Part shown: positions 36,430 to 46,594 of the stretch, one piece after another
Layout of the letters: each line of letters starts with the position of its first letter
How positions within the stretch are numbered: position 1 is the first letter of the stretch
Position numbers and translations under genes: made by a program
The notes under the pieces: model-generated
What the model was told of the DNA's origin: nothing
Databases searched by the model: none
The model's input: the letters and a program-made list of their open reading frames with translations, nothing else
Assembly: GCF_900167605.1 (NCBI RefSeq)
Contig: NZ_FUYH01000008.1
Location: forward strand, 62,001-126,000
Direction: 5' to 3'
DNA length: 64,000 bases
Source: Caloramator quimbayensis
GTDB taxonomy: Bacteria > Bacillota > Clostridia > Clostridiales > Caloramatoraceae

Positions 36430-37679
36430 CAGATGAAATTATATATCAAATTTTTCCTGATAGGTTTTATAATGGTGACCGAAATAATGATCCCAAAGGT
36501 GTACAACCTTGGAACAACAATGTAGATAGAGATTCTTTCCTCGGCGGTGATTTAAAAGGAATATTAGATAAGTTGTCCTATTTAGAAGAACTTGGAACAA
36601 CGGTTATATATTTAAATCCAATATTTCAATCTCCATCAAACCATAAATATGATACTGAAAATTACTTTAAGATTGATGAAAATTTTGGGGACAATGAAAT
36701 GTTCAAAAATTTTGTTAAAGAATGTCATAAGAGAAATATAAAAGTTATAATTGATGGGGTATTTAACCATACGGGAACTAAATTCTTTGCTTTTAAGGAT
36801 TTATTGGAAAAACAGCAGTTTTCATGTTATAAAAATTGGTATGATGTATTTAGCTTTCCAGTGAATGAGCAGGGAGAAGTCAGTTATAGAGCTTGTGGTG
36901 GAGCAGCCTTTCTTCCAAAACTTAATACAGAAAATAAAGAAGTTCAAGACTATATAATAAAAGTTATTAAGTATTGGGAATCATATGGCATTGATGGTTT
37001 GAGGTTGGATGTTCCTTTTGAGATGCATATTTCAATGCTTAAAAGAATTAGGGAATGTACTGATTTGTTTATAATCGGAGAAATATGGGGCCTTGGTGGT
37101 AGATATGTTCCAAAATATTTTGATAGTGTTACAAATTATTATTTTAGAGAATTGATAAGGAAGGCAGTTGCAAATCAGTGTTTAGATGGAGCTATGTTTA
37201 TTGACGAATGGAACATAATTGAAAATCAATATGGAAAGCATATTTATAATCAAATAAATCTTGCAGGAAGTCATGATACGGAAAGAATAAGTACGTTATG
37301 TGGTAAGAATACTAAAAAGATAAACTTATTTTTTGCATTACTTTTTTTGCTTCCTGGAATTCCTTTAATATATTATGGCGATGAAATAGGAATGGAGGGT
37401 TCTAATGATCCTTATTGTAGAGGAGGCATGGAATGGGACAAAGAAAAATGGAATTATGAAATTCTTAATAATATAAAAAAGCTTATAAAGCTTAGAAAAG
37501 AACACATAGAATTGAGGAGAGGGAAATTAAAATTTGTATCTTCAAAGGATAGGATGATTTGCTTTGAAAGATGCTATGAAAATTCTATAATAAAGGTTTT
37601 TGTGAATTTTGGATTTCAGAAGGATTGTATTGAAGGGAAAATTTTAGAGCCATTAAGTTATGAAATTGAAAAATATTAA
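36426..37679 (+). CDS. Cytoplasmic GH13 maltodextrin hydrolase (neopullulanase/cyclomaltodextrinase-like)
   Basis: A 417-residue GH13 enzyme without a signal peptide. It begins directly with the barrel (IIYQIFPDRFYNGDRNND). Catalytic residues: Asp195 in GLRLDVPFE, Glu219 in FIIGEIWG and Asp284 in GSHDTERI; region I is DGVFNHTG. The usual N-terminal CBM34-like domain of cyclomaltodextrinases is missing, so this is a short form. It likely splits imported maltodextrins. Overlaps the permease gene, so cytoplasmic action fits. Confidence 0.88.
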   Translation: MTDEIIYQIFPDRFYNGDRNNDPKGVQPWNNNVDRDSFLGGDLKGILDKLSYLEELGTTVIYLNPIFQSPSNHKYDTENYFKIDENFGDNEMFKNFVKECHKRNIKVIIDGVFNHTGTKFFAFKDLLEKQQFSCYKNWYDVFSFPVNEQGEVSYRACGGAAFLPKLNTENKEVQDYIIKVIKYWESYGIDGLRLDVPFEMHISMLKRIRECTDLFIIGEIWGLGGRYVPKYFDSVTNYYFRELIRKAVANQCLDGAMFIDEWNIIENQYGKHIYNQINLAGSHDTERISTLCGKNTKKINLFFALLFLLPGIPLIYYGDEIGMEGSNDPYCRGGMEWDKEKWNYEILNNIKKLIKLRKEHIELRRGKLKFVSSKDRMICFERCYENSIIKVFVNFGFQKDCIEGKILEPLSYEIEKY

Positions 37680-37697
37680 ATAGGGAGATGTGTATAT

Positions 37698-39539
37698 ATG
37701 AAAAAAGTTAATAAAAAGAAACTATTAATAAGTTTATTGCTTGTTGTATGTATAATAACTTGTAATTTTGTTGTATTAGGAACTTATAGCAAAGTTAATG
37801 CAACAACATCCCCATTTGACAATAATGATATTGTTTATATGGTTTTGACAGATAGATTTTATGATGGAGATTATAGTAACAATGGGACTTTAGGAAATGA
37901 ATACAGGCCAGGAGAGTTAAAATATACACAAGGTGGAGATTGACAGGGATTAATTAATAAACTTCAGTATATTAAAGATTTGGGCGTTACTGCAATTTGG
38001 ATTTCGCCTGTTTCAAAAAATGAATTGCTTAGTAAAGATGGACAAGAATCAGGCTATCATGGATACTTTACTAAAGATTTTTATAGTGCAGATCCTCATT
38101 TTGGTACAAAAGCAAAACTAAAAGAATTAGTTGATAAGGCTCATGAGCTGGGTATAAAGGTAATACTTGATGCAGTCCCCAATCACTCAGCAGATTATTT
38201 AGAGCCAAAAGCAACAAACTACAGTTCATCAACATATCAACCAGAATATCCATTTAATAATCCAGATTGGTATCATCATAATGGGGATATATTGGATTGG
38301 AATAATCAATATCAAGTTGAAAACTATGATCTTGGAGGTTTAGATGATATTAATCATGAAAACCCTGCGGCTAAAAATGAAATAATTAATGTATATAAAA
38401 CTTGGGTTGAAGATTGTGGATTTGATGGAATTAGAGTAGATGCAGCAAGATCAATACCAAAATCAGTTTTAAAGGAATTTGAATCTGCTGTTGGTGTTCC
38501 AACATTTGGAGAAATATTTTATGGTGATGTAAACTATGTTAGTGATTATCAAAATTATGAATCTGGGGTATTGGATTTCCCTTTATTCTTTAAAGTAAGG
38601 GAAGTATTTGCGCATGATGCAAGCTTTTACAATATAAAAGAAATTATAGATCAAGATTACAAGTATAAAAATCCAAATATGTTGATTACATTCTTAGATA
38701 ATCATGATAGAGACAGATTTTTATGTTTGGCAGATGATAATTACAGCAAATTACGACTGGGGATGACATTTCTTTTTACAGCAAGAGGGGTACCAGACGT
38801 ATATTATGGTACTGAACAAGCATTATATGGTGGTGGAAAGCCTACTGAGTGGGCAGGAATTGCTAATAAGGAAAATAGAGAAGTAATGCCTTCATTTAAT
38901 GAAAATACTAATTTATTCAAATGTATTAAAAGATTATCAGAGATAAGAAAAAGTTATGAAGCTTTAAGAAATGGTAAACAGAGAGAAATGTGGATTGACG
39001 ATACATTTTATGGTTATTCAAGAAGAAATGACTCTACAGGACAAGAAGTTATTACTCTTCTTAATAATGCATGGGATAGTGCATTAAGAACAATACCTAT
39101 GCGAGCAGAGAGTTCAATTACAGTTGGAACGGTTTTAACTAATCTTTTAGATACTTCACAAAAAGTAACGGTTCAATCTGGTGGAATAACGGGTAAGCAG
39201 ATAACTGTAAATGTAGCAGGGAAAACAGGAATGATACTTGTAGCCGGAAATCCATCAAGTTATACACCTCCAGAAAAAACAGTAACGAAGATAAGAGTAC
39301 ACTATGATGTTGGATATGGGAATACAATGTACATTAGAGGGAACTCATACCCACTTTGGTGGGATCAAGGAAGAAAGATGAGAAATGTAGCTTCAGATAT
39401 TTGGGAATTTGAAATAGAAAGAATTCCTGTTGCACAAACATTTGAATTTAAACCATTAATTAATGATTCACAGTGGTCAACAGGAAGTAACTTCGTAGGA
39501 ACAGGAGGTCAAACTATAGATATTTATCCTCAGTTTTAA
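37698..39539 (+). pseudogene. Secreted alpha-amylase/CGTase-type GH13 interrupted by an in-frame TGA
   Basis: One reading frame covers 37698-39539 except for TGA at 37941-37943 (codon 82). Before it lies a signal peptide (residues 1 to about 32) and NDIVYMVLTDRFYDGDYSNN...YTQGGD; after it comes QGLINKLQYIKDLGVTAIWISP. In this family the conserved text is GGDWQG, so TGA replaces Trp TGG. Catalytic residues downstream are intact: Asp248 (GIRVDAARS), Glu272 (FGEIFYGD), Asp337 (TFLDNHDRDR). The last ~85 residues look like a starch-binding beta module. The other 613 codons show no damage. Options are a recent nonsense mutation, readthrough at the leaky UGA-C context, or a sequencing error. Secreted amylase would feed the transporter upstream. 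Confidence 0.85.
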
Positions 39540-39576
39540 TTTTAAATATGTGAAGCTTCTAATGCTAAAATATAAA

Positions 39577-39613
39577 AAAATTATCCACCAGCCTATCTGG
39601 TGGATAATTTTTT
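39577..39613. terminator. Terminator between amylase and pullulanase genes
   Basis: AATTATCCACCAG and CTGGTGGATAATT pair perfectly around CCTAT with a T-run on one side and an A-run on the other, so it can serve both convergent genes. Confidence 0.92.
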
Positions 39614-39644
39614 CCAGAATTTTGTGTAACTCATTTATAAAATT

Positions 39645-41774
39645 TTACCTATATAAGACCATTATGCTAATTTCTTCAGCTTTCATTGAATTTCCGCTTA
39701 TTGTCCTTATAATATCAGTACCTGCAGTATTCTTGTCGGTAACTATATTCCAATTTCCTTGAGGAATAGTAATAGTTACATTTTTTCTATTTGAATTATA
39801 TATTACGATTATATCCTTCCAAATATCATTGTTTGCATAATCTTTTAGTATAAAAGCTACGGTATTTTTGGGAGAATCTAAAAATTCTAAATGATTTTTA
39901 ATTTGCTCTACTGAATTCATTTTAAAGGCATTATGTTCTTTTCTAAGTTTTATAAGACCTTTATAATAGTTGAATACATCTAAGAATTCAAACTTTCTTT
40001 CCCAATCCATCCAGTTAATATAATCCTCTGAATGTACGCTGTCTTCTACGTTGTATTTTGTTCTACAGAATTCAACTCCTGAATGAAGGAAAGGTATGCC
40101 CTGAGAAGTTAAGACTATTGCATTAGAAAGTTTCTGCATAGATTTTAATGTTTCTATATCATCCTCAGGATTAGAAAGATTTAGTTTGTCCCATAAAGTA
40201 TTGTTGTCATGGGCAGAAACATAATTTATAGATTGGTCTGGAGTTTGAAATAAGGATTTCTTAGTATTAAAATAATCCGCGCAGCCTGTAACACAGTATC
40301 TTATTTTATCTTCCATATTTTCTTTGCCGCTGACAAATCCTTTGTCTTCTTTTATAAATACGCTTCCTCTTACTGCATCCCTTATAACATCATTAAAATG
40401 TCCTATATGAGGCATTTTGCATGAGTTTAATTGATTTGCCTTTATATCTTCTGACAGCAGAGTGTTTAAAACCCATCCCTCTCCATAAAGCATAATAGGC
40501 CTACCTAAAGTATTTAATTTTTCTCTAACTGCATTCATCGTTGTAACATCATGAAGACCCATCAAATCAAATCGGAAACCATCTATATGATATTCCTTTG
40601 CAAAATAATATACTGAATCTATTATAAAACGCCTCATCATCATTCTTTCTGATGCTGTGTCATTTGAGCAGGCACTGCCGTTTGAAGGAGTGCCATCTTC
40701 TGAAAATCTAAAATAATAGCCTGGGAATATTTTTTCTAAGTTATCAGTTTTTAAATCATATACATGATTAAAAACAACATCCATATTTACTCCTAATCCA
40801 TTCTTATGTAAAGAATGAATAAGAGTTTTAAGCTCAAATATTCTAACTTCTGGATTATAAGCATCGATTGAATAACTTCCTTCAGGAACGTTGTAGTTTT
40901 GAGGATCATATCCCCAGTTATAGTTTACAGGATTTTTTTCATCAGTTATTGTATAGCTGAAATCATATATTGGCATCAGCTGCACATGAGTTACACCGAG
41001 TTCTAATATATGACTTAAGCCTGTTGATATTCCTTTAGAAGATTTAGTATTTTCCTCTGTGAGGCCTAAAAACTTACCCTTATTTTTTATACCACTGTCA
41101 GGATGCATGGATATATCTCTGATTGATATTTCATAAATTATTGCCTCTGTAAAGTTTTTTAGCTGTAAAAATTCTTCTTTTAAAAAACCATCGGGATTAG
41201 TTTTGCTTAAATCTATTATTGCTCCTCTAAGTCCATTTATAGAAACAGCTTTAGCATAGGGATCTACGGCTTCGTTTATAATACCGTAGACTTCCACTTC
41301 ATAGGTATAGAAAAGGCCTTCCAAATTTTCTTCAATATTTAAGCTCCAAAGGCCCTTTTCTTCATACATCTTAAGTCTTCTTGGTACTTCGTTGATTTGC
41401 GAATCACCATTTTTATATAAGAGAAGATTAACTGAAGTGGCGGCAGGAGACCAAACCCTAAAAAGACAGCTGCTCTTATTAAAAATACAGCCTAAGGGTA
41501 ATTCGGTATAATACCTTTCATTGAAATTTTTAGAATTAAATATTTCTGTATAAACGGCTTTAACAGTTGTGTTTTTATATGATATAAAACAATAATGCTT
41601 TATATTTATTTCATCTTTAAGTAAAACATAAATACTATCAGCATCAATTATTATTTCTTCTATATTTAAAATTCTTTCTCGATTTTTTATTATTAAATCC
41701 TTCTTATTTATCTTTGTACCTTTTGGCAGTACTACTTTTATTTTGTTAAAATCAATAACTGCTGCGGCGAACAT
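39645..41774 (-). CDS. pulA: Type I pullulanase
   Basis: A 709-residue enzyme cutting alpha-1,6 branches in pullulan and limit dextrins. It has the type I signature YNWGYDPQNYNVPEGSYS, a CBM48-like N-domain (FNKSSCLFRVWSPAATSVNLLLY), and GH13 catalytic regions DGFRFDLMGLHD, LYGEGW and YVSAHDNNTLWDKL. There is no signal peptide, so it is likely cytoplasmic and debranches imported dextrins. AAAGGGGGC precedes the ATG at about nine bases. It is convergent with the amylase cluster. Confidence 0.94.
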   Translation of the reverse strand: MFAAAVIDFNKIKVVLPKGTKINKKDLIIKNRERILNIEEIIIDADSIYVLLKDEINIKHYCFISYKNTTVKAVYTEIFNSKNFNERYYTELPLGCIFNKSSCLFRVWSPAATSVNLLLYKNGDSQINEVPRRLKMYEEKGLWSLNIEENLEGLFYTYEVEVYGIINEAVDPYAKAVSINGLRGAIIDLSKTNPDGFLKEEFLQLKNFTEAIIYEISIRDISMHPDSGIKNKGKFLGLTEENTKSSKGISTGLSHILELGVTHVQLMPIYDFSYTITDEKNPVNYNWGYDPQNYNVPEGSYSIDAYNPEVRIFELKTLIHSLHKNGLGVNMDVVFNHVYDLKTDNLEKIFPGYYFRFSEDGTPSNGSACSNDTASERMMMRRFIIDSVYYFAKEYHIDGFRFDLMGLHDVTTMNAVREKLNTLGRPIMLYGEGWVLNTLLSEDIKANQLNSCKMPHIGHFNDVIRDAVRGSVFIKEDKGFVSGKENMEDKIRYCVTGCADYFNTKKSLFQTPDQSINYVSAHDNNTLWDKLNLSNPEDDIETLKSMQKLSNAIVLTSQGIPFLHSGVEFCRTKYNVEDSVHSEDYINWMDWERKFEFLDVFNYYKGLIKLRKEHNAFKMNSVEQIKNHLEFLDSPKNTVAFILKDYANNDIWKDIIVIYNSNRKNVTITIPQGNWNIVTDKNTAGTDIIRTISGNSMKAEEISIMVLYR

Positions 41775-41915
41775 AATTATAAGCCCCCTTTAAAAATAAA
41801 TGTCTTATGATTAATTATATTTTAGCCTATAAAGAGATGGTTTTAAAGGAAAAAATAACTAATAGGAGCTTTAAAATTATCTTATTTCTGCTTAAAGGAG
41901 TGTTGATATCGTTGT

Positions 41916-43079
41916 TTAATATTCTTTTATAACTTCCTCAATAATACTTAGTGCAGCATCGGCATCTTTGTAATTTAAATTAAGGGGTGGAAGAAGCCTT
42001 ACGGTGTTTGAACCTGCACCAACTAATAAGAGCCCCTTATCAAAACATTTTTTTATAAATCCCTTAGAATCTATTTTTAAGTTTATGCCAAGAAGAAGGC
42101 CTAATCCTTTTATTTCATCTATAACATTATACTTTTCTTTAAAATGATTAAGCTTATCTTTTATATATAGGCTGATATCAATTACATTATTTAAAATATT
42201 TTTGTTTATTATTTCATCTAAAACTGATGATGCTACGGCACAGGCAAGGGGGTTGCCTCCGAAGGTGCTTCCGTGATCTCCCTTTGTAAAAGCCGCATCA
42301 GCTTTTTCATTTGCAAGTATTGCTCCTATTGGGAATCCTCCCCCAAGACCCTTTGCAAGGCATACAACATCAGGTATTACTCCAAAATTTTCATAGGCAA
42401 AAAATTTTCCTGTTCTTCCTATTCCGCACTGAACCTCATCGAATATTAATAGACAGTCGAAAGTATCGCAAAGTCTCCTGACTTCTAAAAGATAATCTTT
42501 TTCTGCGCAGATTATTCCTCCTTCTCCTTGTATAGGCTCTAATATAACGCCGCATGTATTATCATCAATAGCTTTTTTAATTTCATCTATGTCGTTAAAG
42601 GTTACAGCTTCAACGTTAGGTATAAGCGGTGAAAAATCAGTTTGATATTTTATTTGTCCTGTAACAGAAAGAGCGCCCATTGTTCTTCCGTGAAAGGAGT
42701 TTTTCATGTATATAATTTTACTTTTTGTTTCTTTCTTTAATTTACCGTATTTTCTTGAGAGTTTTAATGCAGCTTCATTTGCTTCTGTTCCGCTGTTACA
42801 GAAAAAAACGCTTTTATGATGGCTCAGATTTATTAATTTTTCTGATAGCTCTATTTGTTTGTCTGTATAATAAAGGTTTGAGACGTGAATCAAATTTTGA
42901 CTTTGATAGTTAAGTGCACTAGTAATTGCAGGGTGGCAATGCCCAAGGCAGTTTACTGCAACCCCTGAAACGAAGTCTATATATTCTTTTCCATTAATAT
43001 CAAAAACTCTTGAGCCGTATCCCTTTGTAAATATAACAGCAAATCTGTTGTAGGTATTCATTATATTGCATTCTGGCAT
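41916..43079 (-). CDS. argD: Acetylornithine aminotransferase
   Basis: A class III PLP aminotransferase of 387 residues converting N-acetylglutamate semialdehyde to N-acetylornithine. Motifs include FCNSGTEANEAALKLSRKY, FHGRTMGALSVTGQ, LIFDEVQCGIGRTGKFFAYE and CLAKGLGGGFPIGA with the PLP Lys. AAGGAGG precedes the ATG. It overlaps argB by 19 bases, forming a reverse argB-argD operon. Confidence 0.95.
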   Translation of the reverse strand: MPECNIMNTYNRFAVIFTKGYGSRVFDINGKEYIDFVSGVAVNCLGHCHPAITSALNYQSQNLIHVSNLYYTDKQIELSEKLINLSHHKSVFFCNSGTEANEAALKLSRKYGKLKKETKSKIIYMKNSFHGRTMGALSVTGQIKYQTDFSPLIPNVEAVTFNDIDEIKKAIDDNTCGVILEPIQGEGGIICAEKDYLLEVRRLCDTFDCLLIFDEVQCGIGRTGKFFAYENFGVIPDVVCLAKGLGGGFPIGAILANEKADAAFTKGDHGSTFGGNPLACAVASSVLDEIINKNILNNVIDISLYIKDKLNHFKEKYNVIDEIKGLGLLLGINLKIDSKGFIKKCFDKGLLLVGAGSNTVRLLPPLNLNYKDADAALSIIEEVIKEY

Positions 43080-43948
43080 ATATACTCCTCCTTAACTATA
43101 TTTGTACCATAATTGTTTATAATTCCTTTTATTACAGAATGTTCATATTTGCCGTTTAAAATATGGACACTTTTGGTTCCGCCTTCAATAGAATATATTC
43201 CGCATTCAACCTTAGGAATCATTCCTCCATTTATCTTTCCGTCGTTTATTAAATCCATAATATGATTTTTTGAAATTTTCGATATTAGGGTGCTTTTATC
43301 TTCAAAATCAGAATATATTCCATCAACATCAGTAAGTAGAATCAATTTTTCAGCACATAGGCATGAACTTATAAAAGATGCTGCGTAGTCAGCGTTTATA
43401 TTGTAGGTGTTTCCTTCTTCATCACATCCAATAGGAGAAATGACAGGTATATAGTCTTTACTTATTAAATCTAATAAGAAACCTTTGTTTATTTTAGTTA
43501 TTTCTCCAACATATCCTATGTCTATTTTTTCATCATCAATTTTTAAATACTTTTTCTTTGCTTTAATTAATCTTGCATCTTTTCCGCTGATTCCTACGGC
43601 TTTTACTCCTTTTTTGCATAGATTCATGGTAATTCTTTTGTTTATTATTCCTGAAAGAACCATCTCTGCAACATCTAAAACCTCTTTGGTTGTGTATCTG
43701 AGACCATTTATAAATTTGCTTTCAATATTTAACTTTTTCAGCATATTTGATATCTCAGGCCCACCGCCGTGAACAATTATAATATCAATTCCTATATTTT
43801 TTAAAAATGCAATATCCTGAAGAAAGGTTTCTATTGTTTCAGGATTTTGCATTATACTTCCACCGTATTTTATTACAAACAATTTGTTTTTGTATTTTTT
43901 AAGAGGCAAGATTTCATCAATTGAACTTTTTTCATTTTCACAGATCAT
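43061..43948 (-). CDS. argB: Acetylglutamate kinase
   Basis: The second step of arginine synthesis, phosphorylating N-acetylglutamate. The product of about 295 residues has FVIKYGGSIM, IIIVHGGGPEISNMLKKL, GLRYTTKEVLDVAEMVL and NINADYAASFISSCL, all typical of ArgB. I start at 43948, eight bases after AAGGAG; GTG 43957 and ATG 43954 are closer to that site. Divergent from argC. Confidence 0.95.
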   Translation of the reverse strand: MICENEKSSIDEILPLKKYKNKLFVIKYGGSIMQNPETIETFLQDIAFLKNIGIDIIIVHGGGPEISNMLKKLNIESKFINGLRYTTKEVLDVAEMVLSGIINKRITMNLCKKGVKAVGISGKDARLIKAKKKYLKIDDEKIDIGYVGEITKINKGFLLDLISKDYIPVISPIGCDEEGNTYNINADYAASFISSCLCAEKLILLTDVDGIYSDFEDKSTLISKISKNHIMDLINDGKINGGMIPKVECGIYSIEGGTKSVHILNGKYEHSVIKGIINNYGTNIVKEEYICQNAI

Positions 43949-44002
43949 ATTCATCACTCCTTAAATTTTGATGTTATAATTATAAAATAATATGAAAAAA
44001 TA

Positions 44003-44048
44003 TTCAATAAAAATCTTGAAATTTTATGAATAATTATATATAATTCAT
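44003..44048. promoter_or_regulatory. AT-rich inverted repeats between argB and argC, possible ArgR sites
   Basis: ATGAAT (44026-44031) and ATTCAT (44043-44048) form an inverted repeat with 11 bases between; TTCAA (44003-44007) and TTGAA (44016-44020) form another. These resemble loose ARG boxes in a divergent arg control region. Spacing is not canonical. Confidence 0.35.
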
Positions 44049-44073
44049 TTATATTTATAATAGAGGTGATGAA

Positions 44074-45111
44074 ATGATTAAGGTTGGTATAATAGGAGCT
44101 ACGGGCTATGCTGGTCAAAGTTTGTTCTATCTTTTGCATATACATTCCAAGGCTTGTATAGAATTCATAACTTCACATAATTATGCGGACATGGACTATT
44201 CGGATGTGTATAAAAATTACAAAGGATTTATAAGTGATGTATGCATAAAGGAGGATGATGTTAAATATAAGATTAATTCTGTAGATGTAATTTTTACTGC
44301 TCTTCCCCATGGAAAAAGTTTTGATATAGTAAAATTTGCCCTTGAAAAGAATGTTAAGGTAATTGATATAGGTTCGGATTTTAGAATTAAAGATGTTTTA
44401 ACTTACGAAAAATGGTATAAGGTTAAACATGAAGCACAAAAGTACTTAAATGAAGCGATTTATGGTCTTCCTGAGATTAATAGAGAAAAAATCAAATCTT
44501 CACGAATAGTTGCTAACCCTGGATGCTACCCGACTTCATGTTTATTAGCACTAATGCCTGCTCTAAAAGAAGATTTAATAGATAAAACTTCAATAATAAT
44601 TGATTCAAAATCCGGCGTTTCCGGAGCAGGACGTGCAGCTAATATAGGAACTCTTTTTTGTGAATGCAGTGAGTCGATTAAAGCCTATGGTGTTTGTGAG
44701 CACAGGCACATACCAGAGATAGAGCAGGAACTTTCGAATATTTCAGGAGAGGAAATTAATATTATATTTACTCCTCACCTTGTTCCTATGATAAGAGGAA
44801 TACTTTCGGTCTGCTACTTAAGACTAAAAAAGGATATTGATGAGGAGATGATATATAAGATATATAAAAGCTATTATAGTAATGAACCCTTCGTAAGAGT
44901 TGTTCCTTATCTTCCTGAAACAAGATATGTTAAGGGTTCTAATATCTGTGATATTTCTTTAAGGGTTGATAAAAGAACAGGGAGTTTAATTATAATTTCT
45001 GCAATTGATAATCTTATAAAGGGAGCTGCTGGTCAGGCAGTTCAGAATATGAATCTGATGTTTGGAATTGATGAAGCTTCAGGATTAAAATTTCCATCGA
45101 TGATACCATAA
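44074..45111 (+). CDS. argC: N-acetyl-gamma-glutamyl-phosphate reductase
   Basis: The third step of arginine synthesis. The 345-residue product has VGIIGATGYAGQSLFYLLHIH (NADPH site), VANPGCYPTSCLLALMPAL with the catalytic Cys, and HRHIPEIEQEL. GAGGTGATGAA precedes the ATG. It is followed 21 bases later by argJ. Confidence 0.96.
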   Translation: MIKVGIIGATGYAGQSLFYLLHIHSKACIEFITSHNYADMDYSDVYKNYKGFISDVCIKEDDVKYKINSVDVIFTALPHGKSFDIVKFALEKNVKVIDIGSDFRIKDVLTYEKWYKVKHEAQKYLNEAIYGLPEINREKIKSSRIVANPGCYPTSCLLALMPALKEDLIDKTSIIIDSKSGVSGAGRAANIGTLFCECSESIKAYGVCEHRHIPEIEQELSNISGEEINIIFTPHLVPMIRGILSVCYLRLKKDIDEEMIYKIYKSYYSNEPFVRVVPYLPETRYVKGSNICDISLRVDKRTGSLIIISAIDNLIKGAAGQAVQNMNLMFGIDEASGLKFPSMIP

Positions 45112-45132
45112 TTTTGTGAAAGGATGATTTAT

Positions 45133-46350
45133 ATGAAAATATTAAAGGATTCTATAATAACAGATGTAGAAGGCTTTTTAGCAGCAGGAGTTCATTGTGG
45201 AATTAAAAAAAGTACAAAAAAGGATTTGTGCGTAATATACAGCAAATATCCATGCAGGGCAGCTGCAGCATTTACAACAAATAAGGTAAAGGCAGCTCCT
45301 GTTATTGTAAATATGCAGCATATTAAATCAGAGAATATAAGAGCAATTGTTGTAAACAGCGGTATTGCTAATGCCTGTACTGGAGATGGAGGGATTAAAG
45401 ATGCATATAAAATGACTAAAATAGCTGCTGACAATCTTAAAATTCAAAGCAGTGAAGTATTAGTTGCATCAACTGGGGTTATTGGAGTTCCCCTTCCTAT
45501 GGATAAAATATCTTTAGGAATTGAAAATGCCTGTAAAAATCTTTCAAAAGATGGAGGAATAGAGGCGGCTCAGGCTATTATGACTACTGATACTTTTATA
45601 AAAAAATGCAGCGTAGAAATAGAACTTGATAGTAAAAAGATAATGCTCAGCGGTATTGCAAAGGGTTCTGGGATGATACACCCTAATATGGCAACTATGC
45701 TCTCCTTCATAGTTACAAATGCAAACATAAGCAAAGATATGCTGTCAAAAGCCCTTAAAGAAAGCGTCGTGGATTCTTATAATATGATTTCTGTAGATGG
45801 GGACACAAGTACCAACGACATGGTTTTAATTCTTGCTAATGGCAGGGCTGAAAATAATGAAATAATAATAGAAGATGAAAATTACTGCAAATTTAAAGAA
45901 GCTCTTCACTATTTAAACTGTGAGCTTGCTAAACAGATTGCAAAGGATGGAGAAGGTGCTACAAAACTTATTGAAGTAAATGTAAAAGGGGCAAAAACTA
46001 TAGAAGATGCTAAAATTCTATCAAAGTCAGTTATAAATTCTAATCTTGTAAAAACGGCTGTATTCGGAAGTGACGCTAACTGGGGTAGAATACTTTGCGC
46101 CCTTGGGTATTCAGGTGCAGAATTTAATCCTGAAAATGTTTCTATAGGATTTAAAGGAAGTATAGATGAAGTTGAAATAGTAAAGTACGGCATGGGAACG
46201 ATTTTTGACGAAAATTTAGCAAAGAAAATATTAGATGAGGATTATGTTAAAATATTAATTGATTTAAACGATGGAAACTGCTCTTCAACAGCGTGGGGAT
46301 GTGACCTTACTTATGATTATGTAAAAATAAACGGCTCCTATAGAAGTTGA
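45133..46350 (+). CDS. argJ: Bifunctional ornithine acetyltransferase / N-acetylglutamate synthase
   Basis: ArgJ recycles the acetyl group between acetylornithine and glutamate. The product of about 405 residues self-cleaves before the Thr of MIHPNMATMLSF, which is present. Other blocks: VNSGIANACTG, STGVIGVPLP, SVDGDTSTND and VFGSDANWGRI. ATG at 45133 follows GAAAGG at nine bases; the ATG at 45124 is too close to that site. With argB, argC and argD the acetyl-cycle part of the pathway is complete here; carbamoyl steps are elsewhere. Confidence 0.95.
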   Translation: MKILKDSIITDVEGFLAAGVHCGIKKSTKKDLCVIYSKYPCRAAAAFTTNKVKAAPVIVNMQHIKSENIRAIVVNSGIANACTGDGGIKDAYKMTKIAADNLKIQSSEVLVASTGVIGVPLPMDKISLGIENACKNLSKDGGIEAAQAIMTTDTFIKKCSVEIELDSKKIMLSGIAKGSGMIHPNMATMLSFIVTNANISKDMLSKALKESVVDSYNMISVDGDTSTNDMVLILANGRAENNEIIIEDENYCKFKEALHYLNCELAKQIAKDGEGATKLIEVNVKGAKTIEDAKILSKSVINSNLVKTAVFGSDANWGRILCALGYSGAEFNPENVSIGFKGSIDEVEIVKYGMGTIFDENLAKKILDEDYVKILIDLNDGNCSSTAWGCDLTYDYVKINGSYRS

Positions 46351-46353
46351 TAG

Positions 46354-46392
46354 AAAGTCCTGCAAAGGTTAAACCCTTTTGCAGGACTTTTA
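46354..46392 (+). terminator. Terminator after argJ
   Basis: AAAGTCCTGCAAAGG pairs with CCTTTTGCAGGACTTT, one bulge, then TTT. Confidence 0.85.
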
Positions 46393-46501
46393 AAGTTTTT
46401 ATTATTATATATTTTGCTATATAGTATATAAAATATTAATATAAAAACTCAAATTTAATATAAAATAATCATATATATAATAAAAATATCGATAAAAGGT
46501 A

Positions 46502-46529
46502 TTGAGAAATTGTAAATATGTGATATTAT
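46502..46529 (+). promoter_or_regulatory. Promoter of the phosphofructokinase gene
   Basis: TTGAGA (46502-46507), 16 bases, TATTAT (46524-46529) with TG one base before the -10. Confidence 0.55.
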
Positions 46530-46594
46530 TTGTAGGGTAGGGTATTAAATGTGCTATATGTTATGCACAAATAATGATATATGGGGGAATATAT

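Noticed and set aside
37941-37943. Selenocysteine at the amylase TGA
   Set aside because: The genome may handle selenium, but the family has Trp here, not Cys, and no clear hairpin of the SECIS type follows. Nonsense or readthrough is more likely.
37980-39539. Independent gene beginning after the TGA
   Set aside because: No ribosome site at the TTG, and the product would lack the signal peptide and first barrel strand.
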